A stretch of 64,000 nt of DNA, taken from Aliiroseovarius salicola. GTDB lineage: Bacteria > Pseudomonadota > Alphaproteobacteria > Rhodobacterales > Rhodobacteraceae. Numbering within the stretch: the stretch's first letter is position 1; the number at the start of each line of letters is the position of its first letter. The notes beneath the pieces were generated by a model, which searched no databases, was not told the DNA's origin, and saw only the letters and a program-made list of their open reading frames with translations. Shown here one piece after another: positions 63,995 through 64,000 of the stretch. The stretch lies in contig NZ_JAQIIO010000011.1 of the NCBI RefSeq assembly GCF_027891095.1, positions 1-64,000 on the forward strand, in the 5' to 3' direction. The position numbers and the translations under genes were made by a program.

Positions 63995-64000
63995 GACAGG

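Overview
The window looks like chromosomal DNA of a marine-type alphaproteobacterium of the Rhodobacteraceae (Roseobacter group). Supporting signs are the divergent fabA-fabB-fabI / irr locus, the order miaB-(ompA)-phoH-ybeY-corC-lnt-metK, a SAM/SAH-type riboswitch before metK, class II aroA, and a dispersed intergenic repeat of a kind common in that family. The family assignment is by recognition; no search was run. No rRNA, tRNA, CRISPR array or intact insertion sequence was seen.

Region 1 (about 1-25,400) is a large accessory catabolic island. A rightward operon (312-5251) encodes a URO-D-fold methyltransferase, an HpcH/HpaI aldolase, an LVIVD-repeat protein, a D-2-hydroxyacid dehydrogenase and a cytochrome b561-like membrane protein. 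A leftward pair encodes a corrinoid protein and a stand-alone protein resembling the MetH activation domain. A LacI regulator follows, then a leftward trio (tandem SnoaL protein, amidohydrolase, thioesterase). A long rightward run (10,367-25,401) encodes a CUT1-type ABC importer, three more tandem SnoaL-like proteins plus a single-domain one, a HisD-family dehydrogenase, an SDR, a second LacI regulator, a bicupin, a MetE-core-like methyltransferase, an alpha/beta hydrolase and an RraA-like aldolase. Most junctions in these operons are ATGA overlaps. Near-palindromic operators sit directly downstream of recognisable promoters: TGAATGCGCATTCA types at the left end and before the corrinoid gene, WTGCATKCGTATGCAA types before the transporter. 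My reading is one regulated pathway that imports a methylated, sugar- or cyclitol-like compound, removes methyl groups through a corrinoid protein, and breaks the carbon skeleton down by oxidation, ring or lactone chemistry and retro-aldol cleavage. The substrate is unknown, and this is the best candidate for an undescribed system here.

Region 2 (25,400-26,740) is a small remnant with unusual base composition: a phage- or plasmid-type winged-helix protein and a coupled small ORF. Region 3 (26,744-31,517) holds a HisA paralogue and a leftward four-gene operon of two alpha/beta hydrolases, a threonine dehydratase-like enzyme and an EEP-family nuclease. Region 4 (31,700-37,176) holds unsaturated fatty acid synthesis (fabA, fabB, fabI), the iron/haem regulator irr, an FKBP-type isomerase and two uncharacterised proteins.

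Region 5 (37,402-55,154) is conserved housekeeping: tRNA modification (miaB, trmB), RNA and ribosome maturation (phoH, ybeY), lipoprotein acylation (lnt), AdoMet synthesis (metK), shikimate and tryptophan synthesis (aroA, trpF, trpB), cmk, rpsA and ihfB, with small envelope proteins between them. Region 6 (55,231-64,000) encodes a beta-lactamase-fold protein, a striking CTAGTTTT tandem array, a DUF2332 protein, pth, an FkbM methyltransferase, a DUF411 protein, ribosomal protein bL25, a DEAD-box helicase and an FMN-dependent L-lactate dehydrogenase family enzyme.
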